Of a stretch of 64,000 nucleotides of DNA, positions 1 to 14,500 are shown piece by piece (position 1 is the stretch's first letter; each line of letters begins with the position of its first letter). A program made the translations under genes and the position numbers. The DNA comes from Lytechinus pictus (Eukaryota > Echinodermata > Echinoidea > Temnopleuroida > Toxopneustidae), in the NCBI RefSeq assembly GCF_037042905.1, contig NC_087252.1, positions 24,786,994 to 24,850,993 on the forward strand. The letters are read 5' to 3'. Under the pieces are notes generated by a model. It worked only from the letters and a program-made list of their open reading frames with translations, searched no databases and was not told the DNA's origin.

Positions 1-475
1 ATGGACCAATGGATACCAGGCTGGTGTTAAATTAACACCGGCATTTTTGCAGTGTGAAGAGCAGACATATCTCACAGTCTACTAATGCGAACGTAAGCAC
101 AGACTGGAAATGTCTTATGTTAGGGCCTGAAAAGGGAGCAATCACTTCAAGTATATAGTCATGAAAAGAGCATAATGTCACTACATAAAACAATGATAAC
201 TTGAAGTGCGAGAAGATATATTTGATGCATAATTTATATGGACTTAAAGTACAACAGGACTATATATCTCATTAGTCAGACAATGCGAGCACCAGGAATT
301 ATGAACACATAAGCCCTTTATAGGTCCTGAGCAAATTATGTTTCATAAAGTTATGGAAAAAATATTTCTTATGTAATATAATATATTATATAACGTACAA
401 TAATTTCTTCTTCTCCACTACGTTTCTCTTTTTTTCTCCCTCTTTTCCTCCCTTTCCCCGATTTTTTTTGCCAGC

Positions 476-530
476 CGATGGGGGGGGGGGGGGGGCACGT
501 GCCCCTTATGCCCCCGTAGTTACGCCACTG
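476..530. mobile_element. Right-end fragment of a CAGTGGCGTA-type hAT-like element
   Basis: A poly-G run is followed by a GCACGTGCCCC block and ends with GTAGTTACGCCACTG. This closely matches the right terminus of the complete element that ends at 41594. No matching left terminus is visible, so this is a truncated copy. Confidence 0.5.
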
Positions 531-639
531 GATATATATCATTATTAAAATAAACCAACATTACTATATAACCATGTTCACAAAGACAATACAATTTCCT
601 TATAGTTTCTAATAAGGTTTAGATTAGCATCATCGACAA

Positions 640-860
640 TGAAGGAGGAGAAGAAGAAGAAGAAGAAGAAGAAGTAGAAGAAAAGAGGAATTATGATGAG
701 GATGGTAATATTCATGAGGACGACGATGATGACGGTGATGACGATGATGATTCATGATGATGATGAAGACTAACGAATGATGACGAAGATGATAATAATG
801 ACGACGATGATGATCCGGTGGTGACAACGATAATGACCAAGTTGATGAGGACCACAACGA
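640..860. repeat. GAA/GAT trinucleotide-rich microsatellite
   Basis: Imperfect GAA runs pass into GAT/GAC runs. The open frames seen in this stretch are low-complexity consequences of the repeat and are not genes. Confidence 0.8.
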
Positions 861-993
861 CAGTAATCAAGTTGATAATTATCTTTGGTCTGGTCATAAT
901 CACAGCAGCTTTTGAGATTTAATAGAATCCTCTCGCGCGAAACATACCAAGTGGTTCTCTGACTTCGCTTTTTACATCATTTTGTTGCTATAG

Positions 994-1153
994 TTACGGT
1001 CTCCTCGGACCCAGCGGATGCGGGAAGACCACACTCCTCCGATGTTGCTTGGGCCAATTGAGCAAAGACAGCGGTTTGGTACTGACCCTTGGTCGACCAC
1101 CACTTACTCGAGGACACGGCATCCCAGGCAGTCGTGTTGGCTACATGCCCCAG
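994..1153 (+). CDS. ABCH exon a: Walker A and Q-loop
   Basis: Begins after a TAG acceptor and completes a codon from an exon outside the window. Encodes Walker [10 protein letters not shown] and ends VGYMPQ. The only donor that keeps frame with the next exon is CAG followed by GCAGGT, a GC-AG intron. The nearby GT four bases on would shift the frame into an early stop. Confidence 0.85.
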
Positions 1154-4100
1154 GCAGGTCAAAGTTCAAAGTTCAAAGATAGAAGTTCAATTTATTTTGT
1201 TTTCAGGTCACTAATTAACATATTAGGTAATGCATGTTAATGAAGGGGCCGGGTGGCTGAGCCAAATGATGGCTACAGTAAGCATCCACAGGTCCCACCC
1301 CCAGAAGATGACGTCACTGTCATCTCGCGAAAGAATAATATCTCGACATGATTTTTTTTTCAACTTGATATTTCTTCCAAATGCATACAGGCAGGATCTT
1401 GTCATGAACACCGAATTCACACTCAAAATATTTTTGCTCCATTTAGGCAGCTCCTTTGAACTACTAAAATGGATCAAAATTAATTTCAGCGTGAATTCAG
1501 TGTTCATGACAAGAACCTTTATGGATGCATTTGGTAAAAAATAATTCGAATTCTAATTAGAATTAACGTTATTCTAAGATTGTTAAAATGCCTTATTTAT
1601 AATTTACGTAATGTCACAGGTATTTCGCGTAAAGAATAGGCTTTTCTCATTATATGAATTATATTATATTAATTGTATTAATGTAATTTTGCATAACGTG
1701 ATATTTCTTCCAAATGCGTCGTTACAGGATCGCAACACTTACGGTGAACGCACAGCCAAAGTAATGATGATGTATATTTTGAGACTGTTTGAGTAACCTC
1801 CTTGACATAATGTAACTGGCATATCCTGATAATCGATATAATTTTCTAACTTGACATTAAAAAAAAATACACTCAAACAGGATCTTGCTCTGTATGGTGA
1901 ATTCACAATCAAAGAAATGTTGATCTACTTCGCCACCTTACACAAGATGAGCCGGAAGGATGCCAATGCCAGGATCGATTTCTTATTGGATCTTCTTAAC
2001 CTGCCCTTTAGGAACAGAATGGTAGCATATCTCAGGTAAACTATAACACATTTTCTTTCTTTCGCCTGCCAATACACACACATCACTGACATATGATGGG
2101 GGTGGTCGTGGAGGAGGGGGGGGGGGGGGGTGGGAGGTGAGCATCGAGGAGCAGCCCCACTGATCTCTGACCTATATACTATAGTATACAGTTCAGTGGG
2201 CACCCCCTGGTTTACAACTGAGATCAAATTTAAGATTAAAATGAAAGGGTGAAATATCAAACATTTTCTGGATGTTGTAATAAAATCTGTCACAAACATA
2301 GATTTTAATTATAAACAAAGTCAATATTTACTCGCTTGGATTGATTTCTCGCAACTTTTTAGATTTTTTCCTGTACACCACTGCATGTCTTCCCGTCAAA
2401 TTCTTTGACCCATAATGCCACTGCCGGACACGTCAGTACGCCAGCGGGGGGATCCAGGGGCAGGGGGTGGCCCTTTGGGGTGGCCCCATCATTTTTGGCG
2501 GGTTAGAGTGACCTATAATAATTTTTCCTTCAAAAGCAACCCGTAAAACGTCAAAACTATCGTTATAATGAATATTATGGTAGTTTGAAATTATATCATT
2601 ATCCTTGTTTTATTACCACTATCTTATTGTCTATGTCAAGACTATCTTTTTCTTTTCCATTTTAGTGGGGGTCAGAAGAGGAGAGTGTCCTTTGCTGTAG
2701 CCTTGATCCAGTCGCCTGAACTTCTTATTCTAGATGAACCAACTGTCGGGGTTGACCCACTTCTTCGACAGAAGTAAGTTGATGATAATGCCAGAATTCA
2801 GTGTGTGTGTGTGTGTGTGTTAGAGAGAGAGAGAGGGGGGGGGGAGAGAAAGTGTATGTGTGAGGGTGTGTGTGTATGTGGGGGGGGGATGCAATAATAT
2901 AACTTTTTTTGGGAGGGGGGTGGCAAGGATAAGACAAATTTCGCTTGTACTGTAAACTCGTTATTCAGGAGCCGAAAGCAGACGGGGGGGGGGGGCAAAT
3001 GAAAACACAGCGATGATTATAATGATGATGATGTTGAACGATAGTCTACCGATGTTTCCTCCGTGCCCCCTGACTACGCTGTAATAATGGTGATAATTCA
3101 ACAATTAATGATTACAAGTCTGTTTTGTATGATCAGCCGATATAAGTGTTGTAAACAATTGAACAAAATACATACATTTTGTTTGCAGGATTTGGGAGTA
3201 TCTACTACAATTTGCACAGACTGGGCAAACGACCATCATTCTCACTACACATTACATCGAGGAGGCCAGAAATGCTGACGTGGTATGATAAAATTCTCTT
3301 TCCATAGTTTTTTTTCGTTTTTGTTTATAGATTCTAAGTTTCCAGATAATTTGTTTCGAAATAAAAAAAAGCTTACAAAATATTGAAAGCGTCGAGCATA
3401 ATATAAACAGGATATGGCGCCATTGTCCATTATGTCTACGTTCTTGACGGTCTAAATGACATGAATATTTACTTAAAGGCCCTTATTTTGAAGTCGGGTA
3501 TAACTTGGGCCATGGTTTAACTTTGTGATGAAATTATGGGAAGCCGAATAAATTAAAATACATTGTATGTTTCTATTGTTTACCATGTAATTTTTCACGC
3601 TTTAATGGCGAAGAAAACTGTTTTAATTATCATTCCCTAACAGCTGTGGATAAATTGGCCGCCAAATGTGCTGAAAATCGATCCTTTACGGTTTAAAGAG
3701 ACGCATGTCACATAATTGCAATGGTTTTATATTAGGGTTTAAATTGAACCCGAGTCCAAAATATGGACCAGAGACGTAAAAGACAATTTGGATGAATTCA
3801 AAGTCGGTATTGACATTATGGTGTTGGTCTTAACTCATTATTTTACTGCAGCATAGCACCAAATTAACTAAAATAAGGAAGTTTGTCTGGGGAAAAATCT
3901 CAGTAGGTACGGAGCTGTCAATTCAATCATATTGGGTTTTAGAGCCAGGAAAGGTTATTTTATCTGTGCTTCCAATTAACGCCAACACCATCACCTCCAA
4001 CACCAAATTTGAAATCACCCATTGTAAGGTAAATTCCTAGCTATAACAAGCTCATCTCCGCCTTCTATTCCGCCTTATGCTTTTGCTACCAAATTATATC

Positions 4101-7100
4101 AGTTATGATATTTTGTTATTTGTAGTCTCTTATTTGTGTTTCAATTTTATTTGCTAAGCTTTACTGAAAGACAAATTCTTGTAATATAGTTTTAAAAAAA
4201 AACGACTGCATTACGGATAAAGTTAAACACTTAAAGTATCTGATGTTTTATTCCTCAACAAACCATACTGAAGTTGAAAACATATTTTTTTCTGTTTTAC
4301 CGCAGGTTGGGCTGATGAGGAACGGGAAACTCCTGGCCGAGGAAGATCCCCAAGTCCTGATAAGCACTTACAACTTCCCGGTACTGCTCCGTCATGAATG
4401 TACCGTTCAAATTTCTAATAGTACAAACAATGATAAAAGCCCATTTATAGCACAACTACTACATGTAATATTGATACACTCTTCTGCGCTTAATGCTTGG
4501 TATTATTTTCAGTCCGGCTGGAGGTGATCGGATCTGTCCATGATCGGATATAGGTACTATAGCATGAAGGCGTCTTCGAAATTTCTAAAAAGGTGTAACA
4601 AATTAAAAAAAATAAAGGTAGCGATTGCTCCCCGGGTTGCTTCCACCCATTCATAAATGTAAAACAATAATGGTAATACGGTCCTCCTACCCAAGCGGAC
4701 AAGCCATCCAGCAAAAAATTAAGTATAAGTGTAAGTGTCCGATTCGCCCCCTCCATGACTGCCAATATAGTAAGTTTCACGCAGGAGGACGTCTAGTCGT
4801 GTCTGATTTTCTTTTAAATAGTTCTTAAATCAGGCAGGCAAAATGTTTAAATAGTCTGCCGAATCTATAGTCATTTTACAATGGAAATTAGAATTTTAAC
4901 AACTTTTGTTTGCCCCCATTCCCTTAGACGCTCGAAGAAGTCTTCTTGAAGCTGTGTATGGCGGATATAGAAGGGGATGATGATGAGGTGAGTTAATACA
5001 AATATAGTAAGGTATACTTGTGGTATCAATGATTAATGTATTAATAAGAAATTATAAAATTTTAGCAATAACAATGATGGTGATATTGACGGTGATGATG
5101 ATAATAATACTTAATGAAATGATGAAATATAATAATGATGATAATAATAATACTAATAATGATAATGATAATAACGATAATAATATTAATGACAATGAAA
5201 ACTATACTAATAAAAATGATAACTATAAAAGTTGCGATAATAATGACCCAAAAATAGACATATCGATAAACTTAAACCTTTATATAAACTTGCTTGCAGG
5301 TACTATAATGCAAGACCTTTTCAATATTATAGTTTATTGGAAAACAACGAATTTCCTGTCATAAACTTTCATCATATTATTTTCATTTTAACTTTGTATT
5401 AACTTAACCAAAGCACGACATTCCGAGCAGCGTGCGCGCAGCGAGCATCTCCGAAGTCAACGAGAGGACACGCCTACTTTCAAATGGTCAGGTGACACAA
5501 TACACCAATCAGGTTTACGAAGACACACCCGCCGTGGTTGAACTGCCCAATGGCAAATCCAATCAACATGGAAGTGGTGACGATGACGTATTCGTTGATG
5601 AGGAGGCAGTCAAGCCACGCCCTAAAGTGGGCGTGGTCCGGTCATTGTCTGTCATGACAACAAAGAGTGAAACTCCAGAATATCACTACGGTTAGTATAA
5701 TCTTATAACTTAAAGGATATTAGGTGAGAATAGCAAGACAGAGTCCTATAATGTATAATCCTTTAATATAAAAATGAGTAAAGGTGTCCACAGTGTGAGA
5801 TTCCCTTTATACCGTCAGTCATCAGATTAGATCATTGTAACATTGTGAACAACTTCTTCGCATAGTCCACTATTATAAACACACTTTGAACACACTGTGT
5901 AACAGTAGGCTCTATATCTTCCATTTACTGTGGCATGATTACTATCATTCTGTCATTAACCTAGACAAGCCGCCGTTGAAATACACCGATATTTTCCCAA
6001 GCCTTCTCAACATGTGGGCACTGCTTGTCAAGGATCTTCTGAAGCTGATGAGAAATCCAGGGTAAGTATTCCCAAATCATTCATTAGGATGTTACGATTT
6101 TCTACCGTAGCAGGGAAGACGGTTAATGCTCAGCGACGTTGGATGGATTTAAGAACAGAGTCAATATATTTGAGCGTGGAGCGTTGTGGCCCAGTGGATT
6201 AGTCTTAGTCTTCGGACTTTGAAACAGAGGGTCGTGGGTTCGAACCCCAGCCATGGCGTGATTTCCTTCAGCAAGAAATTTATCCGCGTTGTGCTGCACT
6301 CAACCCAGGTGAGGTGAATGGGTATCCGGCAGGATTATTTCCTTGAATGCATGAGCGCTGAAAGGCAGCTCGAGCTAAGGCCGGGGTAATAATAATAATA
6401 ACAACGCGCCTCGGAATATAATATTTCTAGATAGATGGCGCTATATAAATGCCTATTATTATTATCATTATTAATATATTGAAGACATCCGTCATATGAC
6501 GAAGAACAGCAGATTCGTGACCTCAGTTCCAGAGCTGACGAACACTTGCAAATGTCTCGTTTGTCCAAATTAAAGGACTACAAAAATATCGGGTAAAATG
6601 CTCCATGAGGGTAATTATGTGTCCAACCAACATTGGGCATTTCTTTTGGGCATTTTTATTTATCCAGTGTGATGAAAGATTTGCCCATTTTAAAGTAATT
6701 GCTGCTGCTTATTTTGTTTTACCTTACTGGACAATATGCTTCCCGCATAGGGTAAAATGCCACCCCAAATTGGTAGGACACATATTACCCTCGTGCTGGT
6801 TAAACTTTTACCCAATATTTTTTTTACAGTGTAAACCGTTGCTTTGATTCACCATTGTCGACATAGAACTTTTTGTTGTTCGTGGTCATGATTGGCATTT
6901 GAACAAATATATTTTCTCTGTTCTTGAATAATCCGTACATCGCTGAGCAAAAATCTCCTAATATATGAAAATCCACTCGAGCATTTTTAATGGTCAAGTC
7001 CACCCCAGAAAAATGTTGAGTTAAATCCATATAGAAAAATCAAACAAGCATAACGCTAAAATTTCCATCGAAATTGGTTATAAAATAAGAAAGTTATGAC

Positions 7101-10100
7101 ATTTTAAAGTTTCGCTTTCAGTTTTTTTTTTTATAATTCTGATAATGTTTCCTTTTTTTCCTATCCAGTCTAACCCTTTTCCAGTTCATCCTCCCTGTGG
7201 TTGAAGTATGCCTCTTCTATCTAGCCATCGGCGGTAAACTTCGGAACCTTGATGTAGCCGTCATCAACAACGATCCCGACGGCCCATTCAATCTCAGTCA
7301 AAAGTTCCTTGCCCAAATAGACGATTCGATGATCAACCAGGTCAGTTGTACTGTTTCATTATGAATAGCAATGGTGTTGGTGTACTGATGCTGACGAGGA
7401 CGACAAAGGAAGATTACGACGATGACGACGAAGGCGGTGATGATAACGATGATGATGATGATGCTGATAATGTGACGTTGATTAGAATGATGACTTCCCA
7501 GTGATGACGATTGTGACGATGAAGAAGATGATAGTGATGATGACATTTGTGATGATGATGATGATTATGATGACATATGTGATAATGATGATGACATTTG
7601 TGATGATGATCACTAGCGTACCTACGGGGGGGGGGCAGAGGGGGCAGTCTGCCCCCCTGACGAGCCACAACCCATGCAAAGGACGTATCCCTGCCCCCCC
7701 TGACGAGCTTGAAAGACCTTTTTTGCCCCCCTGACGAGCTTGAAGACATTTATTGTCCCCTGACGAGCTTGAAGCTTTTTTTTTTTTTTTTTTTTTTGCT
7801 TGTCAATTTTTTTCTGGTACGAAATCCTTTATGATTAAAGAGGTTTTTTTTTTTTTTTTTTTTGCTTGTCAATTTTTTTGCGGATACGAAATCCTTCATT
7901 TGTGATTGAAGACCTTTTTTTTTTTTTTTTTTGGCTTGTCAAATTTTTTGGCGGACGGTTTTGTCCCCCCTGTGGAAAATCCTAGGTACGCCACTGATGA
8001 TGATGATGATGATGATGAGGATGATGATGATGATGACTGACGGAGATGACGACGGTGATGCCGGTGAAGTTGATACTCCTGCTGCTGCTGATGGTGACGA
8101 TGATGACGATAATGATGATAAAGTTCGTCATGATGGTGATGATAGTGATGATGATAATTTCGATGATGATGATGGTGGTATTATGAATACGATGGTTTAA
8201 ATATTAAATTATTAGTATGACTAAGTTGGCGTTAATTTTCACAAACTTAATCCTATCATATTAAACCTTGATTGCAGAAACCAGTTGACTCCTTGGATGA
8301 AGCTATATCAGATCTCCGGAACGGCAAATATTGGGGCGTTATCGATATACCAGAGAATTATTCTTATTACCTTATTCAACGGTATGACATGATTTACCTC
8401 GTTTCTTGTTCGTTAATCATTCTTAATATGTCATTTTTGATCATCATGACCCTGCTAGAAAGATCACAGTGTGCCACACAGTGCGATCACAGAGTTTTCA
8501 CAGTCATTGACAGTGTGGACTATCTAAAATATCATTCCTATTGTTAAGATGCTCAAATTCAACTGTGTGAAGATATTTTTGTGGACACCTCGACAGTGTG
8601 ACTGTTCACATAGTCGACTATATGAATATGTAATTCACACTGTTGACTTGCTCAAATTTACCAGTGTCAAGGTGATTTCACATTATGTTCCACACTGTGG
8701 ACACACTGTGGCACATACAGACAATGCGTTCTTTACAGTAGGGAAGTTACTACATAATAGATGTATGTCGTCACGTCACTGCTTTCATATTTGCAATCCG
8801 TATATTGATACTGTCGATTTTGTAATCATCTGGAACATGATAATTAATTCCTTAATAATTTTTAAGAAAGTCTCTTTACAATGTTCGTAAGACCTTTTGC
8901 TTATATCCTCAAATGGTAACCATGTAACAGTGTGTATGTAATGTACATCCAACGTTTTCATGTTCGATAAAAGATCCACATTAAAGTGTAGAGAACTAAA
9001 TATATATTTCTGTTTGAATTTTCAGGCAAATTGAGGGTATTTCAGCTGATAATGCAACTCTATGGGGAAGCACAGTGAGGGTCACATTGGATGCCACAAG
9101 TAAGCAATCGTCATTGTGATCATTGTTATTGATATTACTATCATTATTATTCTTTTTATCATTATAATTAACAATAATGTTATTATCATGATCACCATCA
9201 TCTTCATTACACATGCATGTTGTTGTATTAGGTGCACACTAAAAATATTGGGTAAAAATGCTCCATGAGGGTCATTATGTGCCCTACCAACATTGGGCAT
9301 TTCTTTTAGGCAGTTTTATTTATCCAGTGTGATGAACATTTTGCCCATTCTAAAGTAATTGCTGCTTATTTTTTTTTACCTTACTGGACAATATGCTTCC
9401 CGCATTGGGTAAAATACTGCCCAAAATTGGTTGGACACATAATTACCCTCGTGGTGGTAAAACATTTTACCCAATATTTTTTACAGTGTGTAAAAAACGA
9501 ATTGTTCCGTTTGTCAATGTGCCTTCTGTTTTGCTTGTGAAATTGAGAGGTTTTAGAAATGTACACTTTTGACATTACTAAAGTAGAATAGGGGGGGGGG
9601 GGTTGCTATACTTATGAAAAGTACTACGAATAAAAAAAAACAAGAATAGTTTGACGGTTTTTTTAATAAATAATATCTATTGCATATGCATTCTGAATAC
9701 ACGTCATAATATGTGAACCCACGAATTGTTATTTTAAATTTGTTTCAATCTATTATTTTATTTTGATACTATACCTTATTACAGTAAATCTTTGCGTTTT
9801 CTTGTCATCAAAATATCCTTCTCCCATTTCAATCTTCTAAATTTATTCCACTATAGATCAGCAGATTGCAATATCTATTCAGACTGGTTTATTAGCTGCT
9901 TACGAGGTGGGTCATGGAGTTATATCACTGTTAAAATCCTGTGTTAACCCCTAAACCCCTAGACAATGTTAGAATAATCGTCCCGTACGTACATTATTTA
10001 ATCTTTATTAACATTCATGCTACAATAAACGAACGTTACTCTCGTGTGCAGAGTTCAAGTAATTGCGAGTTCTCGCAATTTGCAACGGGGACGGATTCTA

Positions 10101-10310
10101 CAACACAGTAAATCTGTTAATTCAGATTCAGATTCATTTTGGTATTTTACAAAAAAATTTCCTCGTTAAAATAGTCGGGAGACTGATACAAACAAGGGTT
10201 ACAAAGCAAACAAATTCATTATTTGATAAGTGAAGCGAAATAGTGAAATGATAATAATAATAATAATAATAATATTTATGTAGTAATAGAAATAGTAATA
10301 ATGATAATAA

Positions 10311-10353
<43 letters not shown>

Positions 10354-11318
10354 TAGTAGTAGTAGTAGTGGTAGTAGTGAATTGTTCAATATACATGATA
10401 TAGGCTTATTGCACATACACAGTATTAGTAAAGTATATATAATATATATATATTAGGAAACCCGTTACAAAACAGGTAACAACTAAATTTATAGAAAAGT
10501 ATTCTATATGGTCATGATAAACGTAAAACAATCATTGCGATTCAATAAACAAATATGTAAGTTGTGGAGAAACTTTAGACAATGATATAAAAATACAAAC
10601 AAAAATCACAAAGGCAAAGGTTCTATTGAGAAATAGAAGAAGTGGTTATACTGCAAGATAAAGTTGTATAGGTAAATTATGATATCAGAAATGCTTTTGA
10701 CTTTTATCGAAAAGCTAAATTATCAATGATGTATTTTTTCTGAATGTTCCGGGGAAAGATTTTCTTTTGACAGATTGAGACGGGACTTTTTGAAAAAGCT
10801 GCCCAGTTGAACCATGCTAGTGATAAAGAAACACATATTAATGTCTGATCGATGATAATCATTAAGACAAATAAACATAACCATTTTTAACATTCCAGCA
10901 TTGCTACGCACATCATGTTATCTTGTTGACCGAGTCGCGAGTATTATAGGCAGGTCATTAACATGCTGAATCATGTTTATCATCATTTGTTTATCAATTT
11001 TCAAACAATTCTGTTTCTTAAATGATGTTAATATTACTTTTTTGGTTTTCCTGATTCCTCATTTATTGTCAGCGATTTTGTTTTTGCTTGTAGCATTTGT
11101 TGATAGAGAAAATCCAATTTCAAATAAGAGTACAGAGCAGAAGAATAGATGAATTATGATAAAATGAGAATGAAATTGGTTGACTAACGAATGATATCAT
11201 AAAAAATTTAGCTTTATGGGAAAAATATGCATTACTCCTACCACCACCACCACCACTATCACTTACTATTACTACTAATTCTTCGTCTACTACTAGTACT
11301 ACTACCACTACTTCTGCA

Positions 11319-11352
<34 letters not shown>

Positions 11353-11418
11353 TAGTAGTAGTAGAGTACTACTACTACTACTACTTCTACTACGACAACT
11401 ACTACTACTACGACTACG

Positions 11419-11476
<58 letters not shown>

Positions 11477-11477
11477 T

Positions 11478-11536
<59 letters not shown>

Positions 11537-14500
11537 TTACTACTACTACTACTACTACTACGACTACTACTACTACTACTACTTAAACTACTTATATTAC
11601 TACCACTACTTACTCATGTCCGTGTAATAAAGAAAATAGGAAAAAACAACGCTTCCGTAGTTGATAATCTTTCCTCTTTTTTTTTTGCTTTCCATATTTA
11701 CTTTGAGTGAATTTTTGAATATTTTTTCACCCATTCTACATACACTACCTTCGCGGTCGACCGTTTTGGCCGATGACGGAGAACTAAATATTTTGGCAAA
11801 GTCAACACCCTCAGAAATGTGTATGGGCTTGCTACAACCTCTAATGCTTGATGGTATTGATGACTATGCTGATGTTTAGACATGTATATATCTGGATTTA
11901 ATGTTCACATATCTTTATATTTTACAGTCATTCATCGAAGTTGTTTTGATCAGCCTAGCATTAAACCCTGCTCTTGGCCAGATACCGCTTGTAGTAAGTC
12001 TTTGACAAACACACTCTAAAACAAGAATGAAGTGTTAAATTAGGGACTTCGTATAATGACTGCACTTCAAGTGATGATATGTAGTACTTGAAGCGATGAG
12101 AAACCGGCACCTGGCGTGTTGCAATAAGCACCCCATGCAGGTGCTGCAAATAACCACCTGACGTGTTGTCACTATACGAACTCCTAAAAGTGCTGATTAG
12201 CACTTGATTTTTGTAGTGTAGATTCCTTATTTATTGAAGTAATGCATTTATTTGGATTTATCCAAATACCAAGCGTAAATTCATATCACAATGGTAGTAA
12301 ACTAGTTTTAACTAGAGAGAACACATAATTATTCTGATTGAGACTTTCATAAATATACTCTATACATATCGGCTCTAGTATTATATAATACAAAAAGTTT
12401 GTTTTATACCTTGAATAGAAATTTACTGAAAATTCTACATTCATATTTTTATGAAAACGAACTATTTCATGAAACAAATTTGTATATCTTTACTCCATGG
12501 AATCAGACTTAATTAAGATAATCTACCGTTTAAGGGTATTTTTTTCAAAGAAAATCAAAGACTGAATAATGCTAACAAATTCTGTTTCTCTTGCCTGCGA
12601 TAGACATTGATTTGAAATACTGAAATATAGCAACTTGAAATCAAAATCAAAATTTAGGTAAAGAATTATTGTATAATTGAACGTAAAGTAACACGAAAGA
12701 TTCTGAGTAAAAACTGAAATATACTCTGACTGAAATGTGTTTACCAACAAATATAAAAGATATATTAACTTTTTTTAAATAGTTTTTGGACAACTTCTAT
12801 CATTTATATCATAATTATGTATAGTGTTTGCTTATAATGTATAATCGACACACATTTCAGGAGAGAATTTAATTCTTGATAAACCTCCTATTTTGAGTTA
12901 GTAAAAATGTTGACGAAAAACTTTAATTTTTTCAGTTTCTTGATCCAGTCTATGGCGAACTTGATGGACCATTCACCTATTTTATGGCTGCTGGCGTTAT
13001 TATTACGTAAGCTTATGAGGATGAGAGTGTGCCTTTTGGGGTATGTAGGTTTGTGTGGGTGTGTGATATTTTTTTGTGTGTGTGCGTGGTATGTGGATGT
13101 GTGAGTTTAAGAGTTGCTAGGTGATGTTATGTGTGTGTATGAGAGGGTGAGGGTGTGTAGGTTTTTGTGGGTGTGTGATGGTTTGTGTATTGGGTAGTAA
13201 GTGGATGTGTAAGTACGTGGGTAGGTGATGGTAAGGGTGGGTTAGTGTGTGGGTTTGTGTGTGTAAGAGAGAGATCGAGAGAGGGTCTGTGTGTTGTGTT
13301 TCTTTGGTTTATGTGGATGTTTTTTGGTTTGTGTATGTTCACTTGGTACTAATTAAGTGGATGGTGAAGTGGAGGTGTGCAGCCAATGGTATAACGTTTG
13401 CGAAAGAGAGAGGGTGTGTATTTGGATTTGTGGGTTTATGTGGGTGCGTAATAATTGTGGTAAATGGTTGTGTAAGTGTAATAGTGTAATATGATGTGTG
13501 TGAGGGGATTCTAGATAGGAGGGAGGGATGGAATGGAATGGCAGGGAAGTGTTTGTCTGTGAAGCATCTCACTCAGTGCTTAGCCATTCATTGCTCATAA
13601 TCATTATATTTTTCATAGATATCTGAAAAGATTATTTTTTTTAAATACTCTACTTGATTTACAACGTAGACTATCGTTGAAAATCAACACTTATGTAGTA
13701 TATATAGAACGAAATATTTAACAATCCGTATATCATTTTCGATAAGTGTAAAAAAATAATCAAGTTAAAAGATATTTTCTTATGGTAAAACATATATATA
13801 TATATATATCCCATTGTTTCTTCCTATACAGTGCGTCCCAAAAAAAACTATACACTTTTGAAATGGCTGCCAAATAAAAAGTATATCACTTTGGGGGGAA
13901 AGACTTATACATATGGAAAGTCGATAAAGTCATCTTTCAAATGACACCAAAATGTTGGAAAACTATTCATGCTTGAGTGAGCACTACCCGCTTAAACAAA
14001 GGGTATGAAAATTAGGGTGGGCAGGAATTAGCCTTTCGGTTTCTTTCAGTTTTTGAGAGGCGAGTCCCTTGGAACTTGCAAACTTGAGGGTGTTCTGATG
14101 AATTGATGGTCATTCATTATCAATTTAAATTGTTAGAGCAAATTTCATGAATTATCAAATTGAAATTCCATGCATGAGTGAGCATGAATTGCAATCTTTA
14201 GTGAAGCATTTTAACTTACAATGTGGGTCTCAGCAGTGTGTTCATTGGAGTCAGGAGAATAGGGGTAAGAAATGACTTCAGTGTGTGAAGTAAGCTGATG
14301 GGAAAAGGGTCAACAGAACGTTTAGCCTCCCTCCTACAGGTCCGTCCCTCCCCCCTCCTGTTGAGATTGAGACTGATTGCTATTACATGTACGCATTAAG
14401 TGCAAAGCGGACTGTCAATTTGATAATAAATTCTGAAAATTAGATCATCAACTTTTATCTATCAATCATTCAATCAACAATCTGTTAGTAAATAAACTCA

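Larger units (their letters stand above)
1..993. other. Upstream intron or 5' flank of the ABCH gene, no exon recognised
   Basis: The first recognisable exon starts at 994 and needs upstream coding sequence, since the strand before Walker A is missing. I found no reading frame here that would supply it, so this is probably intron. It contains a fragment resembling a hAT-type terminus (about 476-530) and purine-rich GAA/GAT repeats (about 640-860). Confidence 0.6.
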
